From an uncultured Clostridia bacterium (GTDB taxonomy: Bacteria > Bacillota > Clostridia > RUG12999): a stretch of 7,326 nt of DNA. The translations under genes and the position numbers were made by a program. Below are positions 6,796 through 7,326 of the stretch, piece by piece. Location: assembly GCA_938005345.1 (NCBI GenBank), contig CALLNG010000166.1, positions 1-7,326 of the forward strand. Direction: 5' to 3'. How positions within the stretch are numbered: the stretch's first letter is position 1; the number at the start of each line of letters is the position of its first letter. The notes below the pieces were generated by a model. The model worked only from the letters and a program-made list of their open reading frames with translations, was not told the DNA's origin and did not search any database.

Positions 6796-7326
6796 TTATT
6801 CATCTATATTGACTAAGTTATAGGACCGGTTTCCCAAGCCAATTTTAGCGGCGTGCTCAAGCGTATGTATACCATTTCTTGATTCAATACGTTCTCTTAA
6901 AGCACCGCTTTCCTCCAGGTTTGTGTTATATACAATATCAACACAAGCCTGGTCCAGCGCTACCGGGTCATAGGAAGCTAAAATTCCCACATCGTGCATT
7001 TCCGGGATCGCCGGATTCGCATCGCAATCACAGTCAACAGAAAGATGATTCATGACACTGATATAAACAATACCTCCATTGTCCTGCTTGTTGTTATGAA
7101 CCGCCTGTGCGGCCTCTGCCATAGACTCAAGGAACTGGTCTTGTGTGCCGCCGCTAAAGCTAGATTCACTGTGACCTCCAGAATGTATATAATTCTTCCC
7201 ATTTTGAGAAGCAATTCCAATAGAAATATTTTTTATTGCTCCGCCAAAGCCACCCATAGCATGGCCTTTAAAATGGGATAATACAATCATGGAATCATAA
7301 TTTTCATAATTTTTTCCAACAATATC
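6796..7326 (-). CDS. DUF362/COG2768-like protein (C-terminal part)
   Basis: This is the C-terminal 176 residues or so of a DUF362-family protein. The frame is open to the right edge: codons before the Met at 7290 read GKNYENYDS, continuing the conserved DS-MIVLSHFKGH segment, so that Met is internal. Visible family motifs are HFKGHAMGGFGGAIKN, IGIASQNGK, DCDCD and GILASYDPVALDQACVDIVY. In the related 'uncharacterised Fe-S center' proteins, a ferredoxin-type insert with CxxCxxC motifs usually sits between the HFKGH region and the later Met/Ala-rich helix. Here that place holds a short Ser/Gly/His-rich linker with no Cys. The Cys residues of DCDCD remain. Function is unknown. It ends 55 nt before the putative larB leader ORF, in the same orientation and without a visible terminator, so co-transcription with the lar genes is likely. 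Confidence 0.85.
   Translation of the reverse strand, partial: DIVGKNYENYDSMIVLSHFKGHAMGGFGGAIKNISIGIASQNGKNYIHSGGHSESSFSGGTQDQFLESMAEAAQAVHNNKQDNGGIVYISVMNHLSVDCDCDANPAIPEMHDVGILASYDPVALDQACVDIVYNTNLEESGALRERIESRNGIHTLEHAAKIGLGNRSYNLVNIDE

Overview
The window looks like a chromosomal segment from a low- to mid-GC Gram-positive anaerobe, most likely a clostridial-type Firmicute. The basis is strong AAGGAG/AGGAGG ribosome binding sites, tightly packed and overlapping genes, the style of ABC exporter half-transporters with a long TMD-NBD linker, and an ArsP_1-type permease of a form I associate with Clostridia. No rRNA, tRNA, CRISPR or transposase is visible, so the species cannot be named.

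Left arm, plus strand (1-2432): the end of one ABC half-exporter gene and a complete second one, overlapping by 14 nt. The first has degenerate catalytic residues (Asp for the Walker B Glu, Gln for the switch His). The second has canonical catalytic residues but an altered signature (LSQGQ). Together they read as an asymmetric heterodimeric exporter with one working ATP site. A long nested hairpin follows.

Middle (2433-2987): about 550 nt of AT-rich, convergent intergenic DNA with three hairpins and no gene I can support. One hairpin, read on the minus strand, ends in a U-run and is a good candidate terminator for the right-hand operon.

Right arm, minus strand (7326 down to 2988): a compact operon for the nickel-pincer nucleotide (NPN) cofactor, the cofactor of lactate racemase LarA and its relatives. 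Transcription order is a DUF362/COG2768-like protein (5' end outside the window), a possible 20-codon hydrophobic leader ORF, larB, larC (one continuous frame), larE and an ArsP_1-family permease. LarB carboxylates and hydrolyses nicotinic acid adenine dinucleotide, LarE inserts sulfur and LarC inserts nickel. No larA or recognised nickel importer is inside the window, so the enzyme using the cofactor is either upstream or elsewhere.

The most unusual points are the leader ORF, whose stop overlaps the larB start (ATGA) and which lies over a hairpin that could hide the larB ribosome binding site; the permease ending the lar operon; a three-cysteine LarE suggestive of the iron-sulfur type; and a DUF362 protein that seems to lack its ferredoxin insertion.
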